A DNA stretch of 64,000 nucleotides from Myxococcales bacterium (GTDB lineage Bacteria > Myxococcota_A > Polyangia > Nannocystales > Nannocystaceae). Of this stretch, positions 51,479 to 63,373 are shown one piece after another. How positions within the stretch are numbered: the stretch's first letter is position 1; each line of letters begins with the position of its first letter. Location: contig JACKDW010000002.1 in NCBI GenBank assembly GCA_020633295.1, positions 1,178,001-1,242,000 on the forward strand, in the 5' to 3' direction. A program made the translations under genes and the position numbers. The notes beneath the pieces were generated by a model that worked only from the letters and a program-made list of their open reading frames with translations, made no database searches and was not told where the DNA came from.

Positions 51479-54052
51479 TCAGCCGCCGATCTTCGCCTTG
51501 ACCTTGGCGATGCGGCTGTCGGCCGCGTCCGAGCCGAGCTGCTTGGCTTTCTCGTAGGCCGCGAGCGCGTCGTGGTAGCGCAGGACCACGTAGTACGCGT
51601 CGCCGAGCTTGAGGTTGTAGGCCTTCGACTTGGGCGAGGCCTTCACCGCGCGCTCGGCGAAGTCGACGGCTTTCTGCTTCTGCCCGGTGTCGAAGTAGAT
51701 GTCGCTGAGGCCGCTGAGCGCCATCGCGTTGTTGTTGTCGAAGGCGATGGCCTGGAAGAAGAGCGCCTCGGCGTCCTTGCGGCGGCCGGACTTGAGCGCG
51801 GCCTTGCCGTCGCTGGCGAGCTGGCTGGACTGCGCCGGGTCGCGCTTGCTCTTCTTGATCGTCGTCGGGTGCTTGCTCTTGCCGCCCGCCTTCGCGTCCT
51901 CGCCGCCCGAGTCGTCCTCGCCGGAGTCCTCGCCCTCGGTGTCGCCGGCGCTGTCCTCGACTACGTTGTCCTCGCCGGTGTCCGTGGTCTCGTCGGGCTC
52001 GGGCTCCGGCGGCTTGGGCTTCTGCTTGATGCCGGAGGCGCGACGGATCTTCTTGTCGTCCTCGTTGGCCGCCGAGCGCAGCGACTCCTGGGCGTCGGCG
52101 AGCGCGTCCTCGTAGCGCTCGGCGCGTTTGGCCTCGTCCTCCTCGGCGAGCGCCGAGGCGACCTTGAAGGCCTGCAGCTCGTTCGCGGTCCACGTGCCGT
52201 TGGCCGCCTTCTCGAGGAACAGCGCGAACTCGCCGGTGGCGATCATCGAGCGGTCGATCGCGTGCTGGTTCGCCGGATCAAACGCGCGCGCCCAGATGTA
52301 GTACTCGACCGCGAACTTCTTGACGTCGGCGTCCCAGTACTTGTCGCCGAGCGCGATGAGCGTGCCGGCGATCTCCTTGCGCAGCTCGCCCGCGCGATCG
52401 TCTCCCGGGTCGTCGAGCGCGCCGGGCAGCTCCTCGAGCTCGAGCACCCGCTGATAGGCCGACTTCTCGACCGCGGCGTCCTTCGGCACCGAGACGTAGT
52501 GCGTCAGCGCGGCGGCCTTGCGCGTCTCGTCGGTGAGCTCCTCGATGACGCTCTTCTGCTCGTCGTTGAGGTCCGGCGCGATGTAGGCGTAGACGCCCGC
52601 GCTGATCGCCAGCAGGATCGAGAAGCCGGCGACGAGCGGCCACAGCCAGGCGCGCTTGTGGTCGCCGCGGTCGCGCGGGCTCGGCATCTGCTGGCGCAGC
52701 CGCTCGACGCGGTCGGGGTCGACCTCGGGCAGCGGGAGGTCATCCCAGTCCGTGCGGATGCCGGCGGCGATCTGGGCCTCGCAGAGCGCGGCCTCGAGGT
52801 CGGCCATGTCCTCGTAGCGCGCGTTCGGGTCCTTCTCGAGGCAGCGCAGCAGCACCTGCTCGAGCGGCTTGGGGATGTCGCGCTCGGGCTTGATCTTGCT
52901 CGGGGGGACGGGCGTCTCCTGGAGGTGCGCCGCGAGCACCTGCTCGAGCTCGTCGTAGGCGAAGGGCGGGTGGCCGACGAGCAGCTCGTAGGCCATGCAG
53001 CCGACCGCGTACATGTCCAATCGGCCATCAAACGCGTCGCTCGAGATCTGCTCGGGCGCCATGTAGTGCGGGGTGCCGGCGACCTTCGCCCCCTCGCCGC
53101 CGCCGGCGGCGAGCATCGCCGAGATGCCGAAGTCGACGATCTTGACCACGCCGTCGCGGCCCTCGCGGTGGACGAGGATGACGTTCTCCGGCTTGATGTC
53201 GCGGTGCACGACGCCGGCCTTGTGGGCCGCGTTGAGGCCCTTGCACAGCTGCCGCAGGATGCCGATCAGCACGGGCGGCTGCACCCAGTCGTGCTCGGTC
53301 TGGGGCACGAGGTCGACGCCGTCGAGCAGCTCCATGCAGAAGAACAGGCGCCCGTCGGGCAGCTCGCCGAAGTCGAAGATCTCGACGATGTTGGTCGAGC
53401 CCATGCGGCTGGCCGAGCGCGCCTCGTCGCGGAACACTCGCGCCATCTCGGGCTGCTGGCTGAGGTCGAAGCGCAGGATCTTGAGCGCGACCTTGCGCTC
53501 GATGTCGACGTGCTCGGCCTCGTAGACGACGCCCATGCCGCCCTCGCCGAGCCAGCGGAGCAGGCGGTAGCGCGTGCCGGGGATGGGCTTGCCCGCGACC
53601 AGGCGGATCCGCGCGCGCTCGGTGCCGGACGCGGGCACGACCTCTTGCATGCCGCCGAGCTGCGTGCCAACGCGCGTCGCGCGATTGGCCTGGAAGTCGT
53701 CGGCGGCGGGGGAGAGCCCGGGCTCGACGTCGGAGACGAAGGGCGACGCGCTGCCGGCGAGCGCGGTCGCCGGGATCACCGCCGCCGGCTTCGGCGCCTG
53801 CTTGTCGGGCTCGCGCGGGCGCCCGAAGGTGCCGACCTCCGGCATCGTGGGCGGGGCCTGGGGGGCGGGCCCGAAGCTCGCGATCGTCGCGCCGCGCGAC
53901 CCCTTTTGGCTGTCCCCTGGGCCAGCGCCAGACTTCGGAACGGCGAGCTCGCCGAGATCGCCGAAGCCGAGCTTGGTCCGCTGGGGCGCCCGGGCACGCG
54001 CGCTCTGGGACGGCGAGGGTGAGCCCGGGGACTTGCTGTCATCGTTGGCCAT
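51479..54052 (-). CDS. Membrane Ser/Thr protein kinase with TPR C-terminus
   Basis: 857 aa from ATG 54052 (MANDDSKSPG), where the disordered N-terminus begins. Kinase domain about 160-430: GEGGMGVVYEAEH, VALKIL Lys at about 191, HRDIKPENV, VDFGISAML, GTPHYMAPEQ. A TM helix follows at about 475-498 (WPLVAGFSILLAISAGVYAY), then a disordered Glu/Asp/Thr-rich region and several TPR-like repeats near the C-terminus (GKAALKSGRRKDAEALFFQA, ALSGLSDIYFDTGQKQKAVD). Typical of myxobacterial PknB-type kinases. The FHA protein elsewhere in this window is a possible downstream reader. Confidence 0.93.
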   Translation of the reverse strand: MANDDSKSPGSPSPSQSARARAPQRTKLGFGDLGELAVPKSGAGPGDSQKGSRGATIASFGPAPQAPPTMPEVGTFGRPREPDKQAPKPAAVIPATALAGSASPFVSDVEPGLSPAADDFQANRATRVGTQLGGMQEVVPASGTERARIRLVAGKPIPGTRYRLLRWLGEGGMGVVYEAEHVDIERKVALKILRFDLSQQPEMARVFRDEARSASRMGSTNIVEIFDFGELPDGRLFFCMELLDGVDLVPQTEHDWVQPPVLIGILRQLCKGLNAAHKAGVVHRDIKPENVILVHREGRDGVVKIVDFGISAMLAAGGGEGAKVAGTPHYMAPEQISSDAFDGRLDMYAVGCMAYELLVGHPPFAYDELEQVLAAHLQETPVPPSKIKPERDIPKPLEQVLLRCLEKDPNARYEDMADLEAALCEAQIAAGIRTDWDDLPLPEVDPDRVERLRQQMPSPRDRGDHKRAWLWPLVAGFSILLAISAGVYAYIAPDLNDEQKSVIEELTDETRKAAALTHYVSVPKDAAVEKSAYQRVLELEELPGALDDPGDDRAGELRKEIAGTLIALGDKYWDADVKKFAVEYYIWARAFDPANQHAIDRSMIATGEFALFLEKAANGTWTANELQAFKVASALAEEDEAKRAERYEDALADAQESLRSAANEDDKKIRRASGIKQKPKPPEPEPDETTDTGEDNVVEDSAGDTEGEDSGEDDSGGEDAKAGGKSKHPTTIKKSKRDPAQSSQLASDGKAALKSGRRKDAEALFFQAIAFDNNNAMALSGLSDIYFDTGQKQKAVDFAERAVKASPKSKAYNLKLGDAYYVVLRYHDALAAYEKAKQLGSDAADSRIAKVKAKIGG

Positions 54053-54228
54053 GCGCGCTCCAGCGCCTCTCGTGGCGAACATCCACAGGGATGTCATGCG
54101 GCTGCGAGAGGCTGGTATCAGGGTGATTGCACCTCATTCCGTGTCCGTTGCACAAGTAGACAACCCGCGACGCGTCGGGATTGCGTCGATCCAGCCGGCG
54201 CGCGCGCGTGCGTCCTCGCGCGCGCGCT

Positions 54229-55461
54229 TCACGGTGCCCGCGCGGGCTCGATCCCCGGCGGTAGGGGTTTCCCCGGTGCCGGGACGTAGCTCGCTCGCAG
54301 CCCGCTCGAGACCATGATCGGGCCGTCGCGCGGGATGATCACGGCCTCGAGCGCGGACATGCCCTCGATGAAGCGCAGGCCCTCCGCTGGACCCATGACC
54401 ATGACGGCGGTGCAGTACGCGTCCGCGTTCGTGGCGTCATCGGCGACCACCGTCACGCTGCGCGCGCTGCTCGACTCGTCGAGCGGCCAGCCGGTGCGAG
54501 GATCGAGGATGTGGGTGTAGCGCGTGCCCTCGTGCTCGAAGAAGCGCTGATAGCCGCCGGAGGTCACGACCGCGCGATCTCGCACCGGGAGCGCGCCGAC
54601 GGTGCCGCCGCCGGAGCTGTCGGGATCCTGGATCCCCACCATCCAGCTCGCGCCGCCCTTGGTCCCGGAGACGTAGGTGTCGCCGCCGCCCTCGACGATG
54701 TGGTGAGGGAAGTCGCGCGCGCGCAGCAGCGCGGACGCGCGGTCGACCGCGTAGCCCTTGGCGATCGCGCCGAGCCCGAGCTTCATGCCGGGCTTCCCGA
54801 GCTGTCCGCGTTTGCCCGCGTCCGCGTCCTCCAGGACGAGCTCGCGCCAATTGACGAGCGCGAGGCCTTTCTCGATCTGCTCCGGCGGGGGCGGGCGCGC
54901 GCCGGGGACGAAGCTCCACAGCTGCCCGACGCCGTGGAAGGTCGGGTCGAAGGCGCCGCCGCTGCTCTGCGCGACGAGCTTGCTGCGCGCGAGGATGGCG
55001 TGGAGGTCGTCGCTGAGCGGCACCCAGCCGAGGCCGGCGCGATCGTTGAAGCGCGACAGCTCGCTGTCCGGTCGCCACTCGCTGGCGACCTGCTCGAGGC
55101 GATCGATCTCGGCGAACGCGTCCTCGACCGCGCGTCCGGCCGCGCGCGGCGTCTGCCCGGCCGAGAGATCGACCCAGACCTTGATGCTGAAGCGCGTGCC
55201 CATCATCTCGGCGCCGGCCCAGACCGTGTCGTCATCCCGCAGCGGCGGGTCGTCTTTGGCGGTCGGGGGGGCGCGCTCGGGCTCACCGCCTGTGGGCGGG
55301 GTCGGCGTCGGGGTCGGGGTCGGCGTCGGCGTTGATGTGACCTGTCCGTTCGGACCGGTCGCTTCACTCGTGCACGCGACGGCGAACAGGAGCGCGAGCG
55401 TGCGCGCGGCCTGGCGCGCGCGCGTGACGGACGAAGGAGTTCGCGTCGTCGTGGACGTCAC
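54229..55461 (-). CDS. apbE: ApbE-type FAD:protein FMN transferase lipoprotein
   Basis: 410 aa. Signal peptide with lipobox (LLFAVAC), a TPTPTP repeat linker (about 43-55), then the ApbE domain (about 85-400): MGTRFSIKVW, SELSRFNDRAG, GAFDPTFHGVGQLW, GLGAIAKGYAVDRAS, GGDTYVSGTKGG, RYTHILDPRTGWPLD with the conserved Asp. Attaches FMN covalently to a Thr of partner proteins (for example NqrC/RnfG) on the outer side of the membrane. No nqr or rnf genes in the window. Confidence 0.92.
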   Translation of the reverse strand: MTSTTTRTPSSVTRARQAARTLALLFAVACTSEATGPNGQVTSTPTPTPTPTPTPPTGGEPERAPPTAKDDPPLRDDDTVWAGAEMMGTRFSIKVWVDLSAGQTPRAAGRAVEDAFAEIDRLEQVASEWRPDSELSRFNDRAGLGWVPLSDDLHAILARSKLVAQSSGGAFDPTFHGVGQLWSFVPGARPPPPEQIEKGLALVNWRELVLEDADAGKRGQLGKPGMKLGLGAIAKGYAVDRASALLRARDFPHHIVEGGGDTYVSGTKGGASWMVGIQDPDSSGGGTVGALPVRDRAVVTSGGYQRFFEHEGTRYTHILDPRTGWPLDESSSARSVTVVADDATNADAYCTAVMVMGPAEGLRFIEGMSALEAVIIPRDGPIMVSSGLRASYVPAPGKPLPPGIEPARAP

Positions 55462-55520
55462 TCGCCGGTTGTACCGCGAGTGCGCGTCGTTCGTCTGGCG
55501 CGCGCGCCTGACCGCGCTCG

Positions 55521-57464
<1,944 letters not shown>

Positions 57465-57555
57465 GTCGGTCGAACTGTCGCGGGTGGCGGGTTTCCGTGT
57501 TCGAAGCGGCGGCGCGCGAGGAGTCGGGCGGGACAGGGGAGCGCCCCGCCCGCGC

Positions 57556-58995
57556 TCAGTTCGACGGGGTGACGACGAGCGACCAGGTCAAGTTGCTGTC
57601 CTGGCCGTTGGCCTGCGCGAGCTCCTTGGTGCCGCAGGTCGCGTCGTTGAGGTCGCTGGCGTTCGGCGCGTCCGAGCCGAACAGGCAGTAATCCCAGCGG
57701 ACGTTGGTGACCCAGTAGCGACCCTCGAGACCCGTGCCGGCGAGGTTGTCGTTGACCGAGATCGAGTGCGTCATGCCGTCGACCGAGTTCATCGGGCCGG
57801 GCACCGAGCTGCTCGGCTCGCCGGAGACGCCGCCGTTGAGCGCGTTGTAGCCGAAGTAGTACTTGTAGAAGCAGCTGTTGTTGCTGCAGTTCTCGATCAC
57901 GCGCACCTGGGGGTCGTTCGCGCCGCCGATCGACACGTCGCCGGCCGGGGACATCTGCGTGACGCCGGGCTCGAAGCCCCAGTCGGCGTTGTTGTAGAGC
58001 ACCGCGATGTCGTAGGCGCCGGCGTGCTCGACCTCCTGGGTCGCGCAGAACGGCAGGTAGACCTTCTGTCCGGAGCCCTCCTGGGTGAGGGTCATGATGA
58101 AGGCGTAGACGCCGAGCGGCTCCGACGAGGGCACGTTGCCGGTCGAGACGCAGCGGTCGTCGACGGTGATGCCGGGCGGGAAGTTGCCGTGGCCGCGGTA
58201 GCCGATCGAGGGCGGCTCGAAGGCCTCGAACGAGCAGGTGATGGGCGTGCCGTCGCCGCCGATGACGACGTTGTCGTTGAGCAGCGTGTCGATGTCGGTC
58301 GGCGTGCCGACGTCGAGGCAGTCGCCCTTGGCCGACATGGCCGGCGGGTTCACGCTGAGGCCCGGACGGATCTCGAGCGACATGTCGCAGGTCGCCGTCT
58401 GGGTGGGATCCGAGCTGTCGGTGACCGAGACCGTGATCGAGTACGTGTCGATGTTGTCGGTGGGCACGCCCGAGAGCAGACCGTTCTGGTCGAGCGTGAG
58501 CATGTCCGGCAGCCCGGTCGCCTGCCACGTGTACGGATCGGTGCCGCCCGTGACGCTGAACTGATGCGAGTAGCTGACGCCCTGCACGGCGATGGGCGGC
58601 GCGTTGGCGACGCAGTCGAACGCGAGCAGGTTGGCCGGTTCGATGTCGAGGTTGCCGCAGGCGATCTGCTGTGCGAAGCCGGTCGAGTCGATCACGGTGA
58701 TGGTGACCGAGAACGAGCCCTCCTCCTGGGGAACGCCGCTGATCAAGCCGGTGTCGGGGTCGATCTCGAGGCCCGCCGGGAGCCCGTCGGCCTCGAAGAT
58801 GTAGGGACCGCTCCCGCCGAGGATCTCGACCTGGTAGGAGTACGAGACGCCGACCTGTCCGTCCGGGATGTTGGTGCAGTCACCGCCGAGGAAGGCGTAG
58901 GGGGCGAGGGGCTCGCGCTGGTTGCAACCAACCGCGAGCAAGGTGGCGGTTGCGACGACGGTCGAGGTCAGGAGGCAAAAACGCAGGTTCATCAT
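57556..58995 (-). CDS. Lipoprotein with Ig-like repeats
   Basis: 479 aa from ATG 58995; the next codon is also ATG. Signal peptide with lipobox (TLLAVGC). At least three putative Ig-like (cadherin/PKD-like) domains with the pattern VSYSYQVEILGGSGPYIFEA, GLPAGLEIDPDTGLISGVP, SVTITVIDSTG, then GVSYSHQFSVTGGTDPYTW, GLPDMLTLDQNGLLSGVP, SITVSVTDSS. The C-terminal part (about 290-479) has a different, Asn/Gly-rich beta character with several Cys. Probably a surface or periplasmic adhesin-like protein. Confidence 0.85.
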   Translation of the reverse strand: MMNLRFCLLTSTVVATATLLAVGCNQREPLAPYAFLGGDCTNIPDGQVGVSYSYQVEILGGSGPYIFEADGLPAGLEIDPDTGLISGVPQEEGSFSVTITVIDSTGFAQQIACGNLDIEPANLLAFDCVANAPPIAVQGVSYSHQFSVTGGTDPYTWQATGLPDMLTLDQNGLLSGVPTDNIDTYSITVSVTDSSDPTQTATCDMSLEIRPGLSVNPPAMSAKGDCLDVGTPTDIDTLLNDNVVIGGDGTPITCSFEAFEPPSIGYRGHGNFPPGITVDDRCVSTGNVPSSEPLGVYAFIMTLTQEGSGQKVYLPFCATQEVEHAGAYDIAVLYNNADWGFEPGVTQMSPAGDVSIGGANDPQVRVIENCSNNSCFYKYYFGYNALNGGVSGEPSSSVPGPMNSVDGMTHSISVNDNLAGTGLEGRYWVTNVRWDYCLFGSDAPNASDLNDATCGTKELAQANGQDSNLTWSLVVTPSN

Positions 58996-59210
58996 CGATC
59001 TCCGTGCCGTTGCCAGAGGCGGCGTTTGGCCGTGGAAGCCGTGGGCAGGCTGGCGCCAGGGTATCACGAGCGGTGAGCGCGCGCTACGCGTCGAGTCCGG
59101 CATTTCTATACGGGATGGCGGCGTGCGAGGGACAATTTTCGGGCATCGGGCGGCCGCGCGATATCTGAGGATCCGAGAGACAGGTTCATCGGCGAGCGTG
59201 ACGCCGCGCG

Positions 59211-60632
59211 TCAGCGAGCGGCGCCGACCTGGGACTCCACGCCGGCGGGGTCCTTCGGGATGTCGTGCGTGAGGACGTCCGGGTCGCCGCCGGTGCACAG
59301 TACGTCGTCCTCGATGCGGATCCCGCGGACATCGTGGAATCGCTCGAGCGCGCTGCGGCTCAGCGTGCCGTCGCGCGCGAACTTTCCGCCGAGCTCCTCG
59401 TGGTTGAGGATCGCGGGGACCTGGTAAAAACCCGGCTCGATCGTGACGATCATGCCCGGCTCGAGGTCACGATCGAGCCGCAGGTAGCCGAGCCCGAACT
59501 GCTCGCTGCGCGAGCGACCGGCCTGATACCCGGCCCGGTCCCCGAGATCCTCCATGTCGTGCACGTCGAGGCCGATGATGTGCCCGAGGCCGTGGGGGAA
59601 GAACAGCGCGTGCGCGCCTCGCTCGACCAGGCCCTCGGGGTCGCCGTGGAGGATCCCGAGGTCGACAAGCCCGCGGGCCAGGGTCACGCCGGCGCCCAGG
59701 TGGATGTCCCGGTAGCGCGCGCCGGCGCGCACGCGGTCGCAGGCCTCGACCTGCACGTGCAGCACGAGCTCATAGATGGCCCGCTGGGTCGCGCTGAATC
59801 GACCCGTGACGGGCCAGGTCCGGGTCACGTCGCTGGCCCAGCCGTTGTGCTCGGCGCCGGCGTCGACGAGCAGGAGATCTCCCGCCCGCAGCGTCCCGAG
59901 GTGGGTGTCGTTGTGCAGGACCTCGCCGTTGACCGAGACGATGCTGCCGTAGGCGCACTGCATGCCGCGCGCGAAGAACTCGTGCTCGATGGCCGCGCGG
60001 ATCTGATATTCGCGCGCGCCGGGGGCGGTGAGCGCCATCCCGGCGAGGTGGCCCGCTCGGGTCGCGGACACGGCCTCGCGGGTGTGCTCGAGCGCGGCCG
60101 TGTCGGCGCGCAGGCGCACGTCGATGATGGCGTCGGCCAGGGCCGCGTCGCGCTCGCCGAGGTCCGTGACGATGCCGGCCCTGCCGCCCCAGTCGCGGGC
60201 GAGCAGCGCTCCCTGGCGCGCGCGCGTGCTCGGGTCGGTCGCGGGCAGGGTCGCGACCGCGTCCGCTCCGCCGGCGGCGGCGAGGGCCTCGGGGAGCTCG
60301 CCGAGCGGGCGCACGCGCGAGACCCCGGTCGCGCGCGCGATCGCGTCGGGACCCGGGGTCTCGCCGTGCCACAGCGCGTGCCCGGGACCGTCGGGCTCGA
60401 TGAACAGCTGCCACTCCCCCGCGGTCTTGAGCAGCGCGGCGTCGGGGATCTGCGCGCCGGTGAAATAAAGGAAGTGGCTGGCGGCGCGGTAGGGGTAGAC
60501 GTTGTCGGGGTAGTTGCGCGGGCGATAGCCGCCGGCGAGCAGGAGCGCGGGTGTCGCGCCCACGCGCGCGGCGAGGCGCTCACGTCGCTCGCTGAAGACG
60601 CGGGGGTCCTGGGTCGGGAGCAGGGTCGCCAT
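59211..60632 (-). CDS. pepP: Xaa-Pro aminopeptidase (aminopeptidase P)
   Basis: 473 aa. N-terminal creatinase-like domain (about 10-170) and C-terminal pita-bread domain with the metal ligands: LLVDAGAEHNGWASDVTRT (two Asp), FFPHGLGHIIGLDVHD (His), MIVTIEPGFYQVP (Glu) and RIEDDVLCT (Glu). Removes N-terminal residues followed by Pro. Cytoplasmic; no signal peptide. Divergent from the GT-C-like gene. Confidence 0.94.
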   Translation of the reverse strand: MATLLPTQDPRVFSERRERLAARVGATPALLLAGGYRPRNYPDNVYPYRAASHFLYFTGAQIPDAALLKTAGEWQLFIEPDGPGHALWHGETPGPDAIARATGVSRVRPLGELPEALAAAGGADAVATLPATDPSTRARQGALLARDWGGRAGIVTDLGERDAALADAIIDVRLRADTAALEHTREAVSATRAGHLAGMALTAPGAREYQIRAAIEHEFFARGMQCAYGSIVSVNGEVLHNDTHLGTLRAGDLLLVDAGAEHNGWASDVTRTWPVTGRFSATQRAIYELVLHVQVEACDRVRAGARYRDIHLGAGVTLARGLVDLGILHGDPEGLVERGAHALFFPHGLGHIIGLDVHDMEDLGDRAGYQAGRSRSEQFGLGYLRLDRDLEPGMIVTIEPGFYQVPAILNHEELGGKFARDGTLSRSALERFHDVRGIRIEDDVLCTGGDPDVLTHDIPKDPAGVESQVGAAR

Positions 60633-60721
60633 GGGCCTACTGTACCGAACCTGCGCGCGAAGCCAGCGGATTTCCGTGGCGGTTTACCGAACTCTCGACC
60701 GTCGATTACCCTCGCGCGACC

Positions 60722-62227
60722 GTGCATCGATCGTCAGAAGAGCCGCTCGGTGTCGCGGACCGCGCTACTTCCGCGGACGACGCAGACGACGTGGGCGCGG
60801 CCGAAGGAGCCCGAGCTGATCACGCCGACGGGTGGCGTCAGTGGCTTCGTCCGCAGCGGCGGTTCTTGCTGATCCTCGCCGTCCTGGCCGTGGTGACGCG
60901 GCTGATCTGGGTGCTGCTCGTGCACCCGCCGTGGGACTACGTGTACAGCGACATGCGCCTGTACGTGCTGCGCGCGGTGAGCTTGGCGGAGCACGGGATC
61001 GCGCCGTCGCGCCAGATGGCCTGGCAGGCGTTCGGGACGCACTACATCCTCTCGCTGCCGTTCTTCCTGCTGGGCCCTGAAAAGCCGTGGAGCGCCCAGT
61101 ACGCGCTCGGCGCGGTGATGTTCGGCCTGTGCAGCGCCGGCGCGGTGGTGCTGAGCTACCTGATCGCGCTGCGGCTGTTCGCGCGCCAGTGGATGGCGCG
61201 AGCGGCGGGGATCGTCGCGCTGTGCTGGTACCCGAACCTGTCGACGGCGGGCTTCTTCCTCTCGGAGCCGCCGTTTCTGCTGTTCAACCTGTGGACGACC
61301 TACTGCCTGATCCGCGTGCTGCAGGAGGGCAAGCGCGCGCTCGCGGCGGGCGTGTTCGGCGGGGTGTCGTTCATGCTGCGCCCGCAGTCGGCGATCTTCT
61401 TGGCGCTGGCGTTCCTCGTCTGGCTCGTCAATTGTCTGCGGCTGCCGCGAGTCCGGCTGCGGCACATCGGGCTGCTGGCGCTCCCGCTGGCGCTGGCGCT
61501 GGCGTTCAGCCTGTGGCGCTTCCACGTGCACACCGGCTACTGGGGCGGGATCGCCGAGAACGCGAACATGAACCTGACCGCGGCGCGCTGCCACAACATC
61601 GTGACGCAGGCGTTCAAGAGCAAGCCGCTGCTGCTGCGGAGCAAGCGGCACGGCAACACGCGAGATGGTCGAAGGGTCAGCCTCCCGGGCTACCGCGTGC
61701 TGAGCAAGCGGTTCGCGGACGAGTCGCCGCTGGGCCTGCGGCCGGCCATGCGCAGCCCGACGATCCGCTTCGTCGGCTACGTCGGCGACCCGAAGATCCA
61801 CCGCGGGCTGCGGCGCGAGTGCTACCGGCGCACCGGCGCGATCGAGCAGCTGCGCTACTCGGTCGTCAACCTCGCGCTGCAGTGGTTCATCGCCAAGCAG
61901 TGGCCGACCAACGAGCGCGGGCGCGAGTACTTCCTGCCCGTCACCGAGGTGTTCCGCTACCTGTTCCAGGTGCTGGTGTTGATCCCCTCGCTGATCGGCC
62001 TGGTCGCCGCGATCCGGCGCGCGCGCGAGGATCCGCCGCGGGCGCTCGTGGCCGTCAACCTGCTGTCGATCTGCGTGATCGCGGCGGTGTTCTTCGGCGA
62101 TCCGCGGCTGCGGACGCCCTACGATCCCTACGCGCTGCTGCTGGCGCTGCCGGTGTACTTCGCGATCGCGCGCTGGTATCGGGCGCGCGCCGGCCGACGC
62201 GCCGACGCGCCCCTGCGTGACGCGTGA
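60722..62227 (+). CDS. Multi-pass membrane protein, GT-C glycosyltransferase-like
   Basis: 501 aa from GTG 60722. A disordered acidic N-terminus (about 45 aa), then roughly ten TM segments. The first luminal loop after TM1 has DYVYSDMRLYVLRAVSL, placing an Asp where GT-C enzymes carry the catalytic acid (typically D or DD/ED), and GFFLSEPPFLLFNLWTTYCL matches the SE(P/T) region of PMT/ArnT-like families. Probably transfers a sugar from a polyprenyl-phosphate donor. Donor and acceptor unknown. Confidence 0.75.
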   Translation: MHRSSEEPLGVADRATSADDADDVGAAEGARADHADGWRQWLRPQRRFLLILAVLAVVTRLIWVLLVHPPWDYVYSDMRLYVLRAVSLAEHGIAPSRQMAWQAFGTHYILSLPFFLLGPEKPWSAQYALGAVMFGLCSAGAVVLSYLIALRLFARQWMARAAGIVALCWYPNLSTAGFFLSEPPFLLFNLWTTYCLIRVLQEGKRALAAGVFGGVSFMLRPQSAIFLALAFLVWLVNCLRLPRVRLRHIGLLALPLALALAFSLWRFHVHTGYWGGIAENANMNLTAARCHNIVTQAFKSKPLLLRSKRHGNTRDGRRVSLPGYRVLSKRFADESPLGLRPAMRSPTIRFVGYVGDPKIHRGLRRECYRRTGAIEQLRYSVVNLALQWFIAKQWPTNERGREYFLPVTEVFRYLFQVLVLIPSLIGLVAAIRRAREDPPRALVAVNLLSICVIAAVFFGDPRLRTPYDPYALLLALPVYFAIARWYRARAGRRADAPLRDA

Positions 62228-62323
62228 GCGCGTGAGCTGAGTCGCTCGTGTCGCCTATGACGCGTCCGAGCGCGCGTGGTAGGTCATGCGCGCCACGCCT
62301 GCCCGCTCGCTCGGAGAACCACC

Positions 62324-63355
62324 ATGCCCGTCGCTGACCACGCCACCTACTGCCGGATGCTCGACAACGCGCGGGCGAAGCGGTTCGCCTACCCGGCCAT
62401 CAACATCACCTCCCCGAGCACCATCAGCGCGACGCTGGCCGCGTTCGCGGAGGCGGGGAGCGACGGCATCATCCAGGTCAGCACGGGCGGCGGCGAATTC
62501 GCCTCGGGCCTCGCGCTCAAGGACGCGGCGCTCGGCGCCATCACGCTCGCCGAGTACGTGCACCGCGTCGCCGACCGCTACCCGATCTACGTCGCGCTGC
62601 ACACCGATCACTGCGCGCCGGGCAAGGTCGACTCGTTCCTGCGCCCGCTGATCGCAGAGACGGCGCGGCGGCGCGCCGCCGGCCTGCCCAACCTCTTCTC
62701 TTCGCACATGTTCGATGGGTCAGAGCTGCCGCTCGACAAGAACATGGCGCTCGCGCGCGAGCTGCTGGTCGAGTGCGCGAAGAACGAGCTGATCCTCGAG
62801 GTCGAGGCGGGCGTCGTCGGCGGCGAGGAGGACGGCGTCAACAACGAGGACGCGCCGGCCGAGAAGCTGTACACGACGCCCGAGGACATGGTCGCGGTCG
62901 CGCGCGCGCTGCGAGAGCTCGGCGGGCGCTACATGTTCGCGGCGACCTTCGGCAACGTCCACGGCGTGTACAAGCCGGGCAACGTCAAGCTCAAGCCGAC
63001 GATCCTGCGCGACGGTCAGGCGGCGGTCGAGCGGGCCTTCGGCGCCGCGGCCTGCTTCGACCTCGTGTTCCACGGCGGCTCGGGCTCGTCGCTCGCGGAG
63101 ATCCGCGAGACGCTCGAGTACGGCGTGATCAAGATGAACGTCGACACCGACACGCAGTACGCGTTCACGCGGCCGATCGTCGATCACGTCATGAAGAACT
63201 ACGACGGCGTCTTGAAGATCGACGGCGAGGTCGGGAGCAAGAAGGTCTACGACCCGCGCAGCTACCTCAAGAGCGCCGAGGCGGGCATGAAGGAGCGCGT
63301 CAAGGTGGCCTGCGCCGATCTCCGCTCGACCGGGACGACGCTGCACTCGCGCTAG
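62324..63355 (+). CDS. fba: Class II fructose-bisphosphate aldolase
   Basis: 343 aa from ATG 62324 (MPVADHATYCRML). Zinc-dependent cleavage/formation of fructose-1,6-bisphosphate in glycolysis and gluconeogenesis. Seen: FAYPAINITSPSTISATLAA, IIQVSTGGGEFASG, VALHTDHC (first zinc His and catalytic Asp), EVEAGVVGGEEDGVN, NVHGVYKPGN (zinc His), and DLVFHGGSGSS (zinc His and phosphate loop), then KMNVDTDTQYAF. Standalone next to a YciO-type gene. Confidence 0.96.
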   Translation: MPVADHATYCRMLDNARAKRFAYPAINITSPSTISATLAAFAEAGSDGIIQVSTGGGEFASGLALKDAALGAITLAEYVHRVADRYPIYVALHTDHCAPGKVDSFLRPLIAETARRRAAGLPNLFSSHMFDGSELPLDKNMALARELLVECAKNELILEVEAGVVGGEEDGVNNEDAPAEKLYTTPEDMVAVARALRELGGRYMFAATFGNVHGVYKPGNVKLKPTILRDGQAAVERAFGAAACFDLVFHGGSGSSLAEIRETLEYGVIKMNVDTDTQYAFTRPIVDHVMKNYDGVLKIDGEVGSKKVYDPRSYLKSAEAGMKERVKVACADLRSTGTTLHSR

Positions 63356-63373
63356 CGCACGACAGGGCGACCC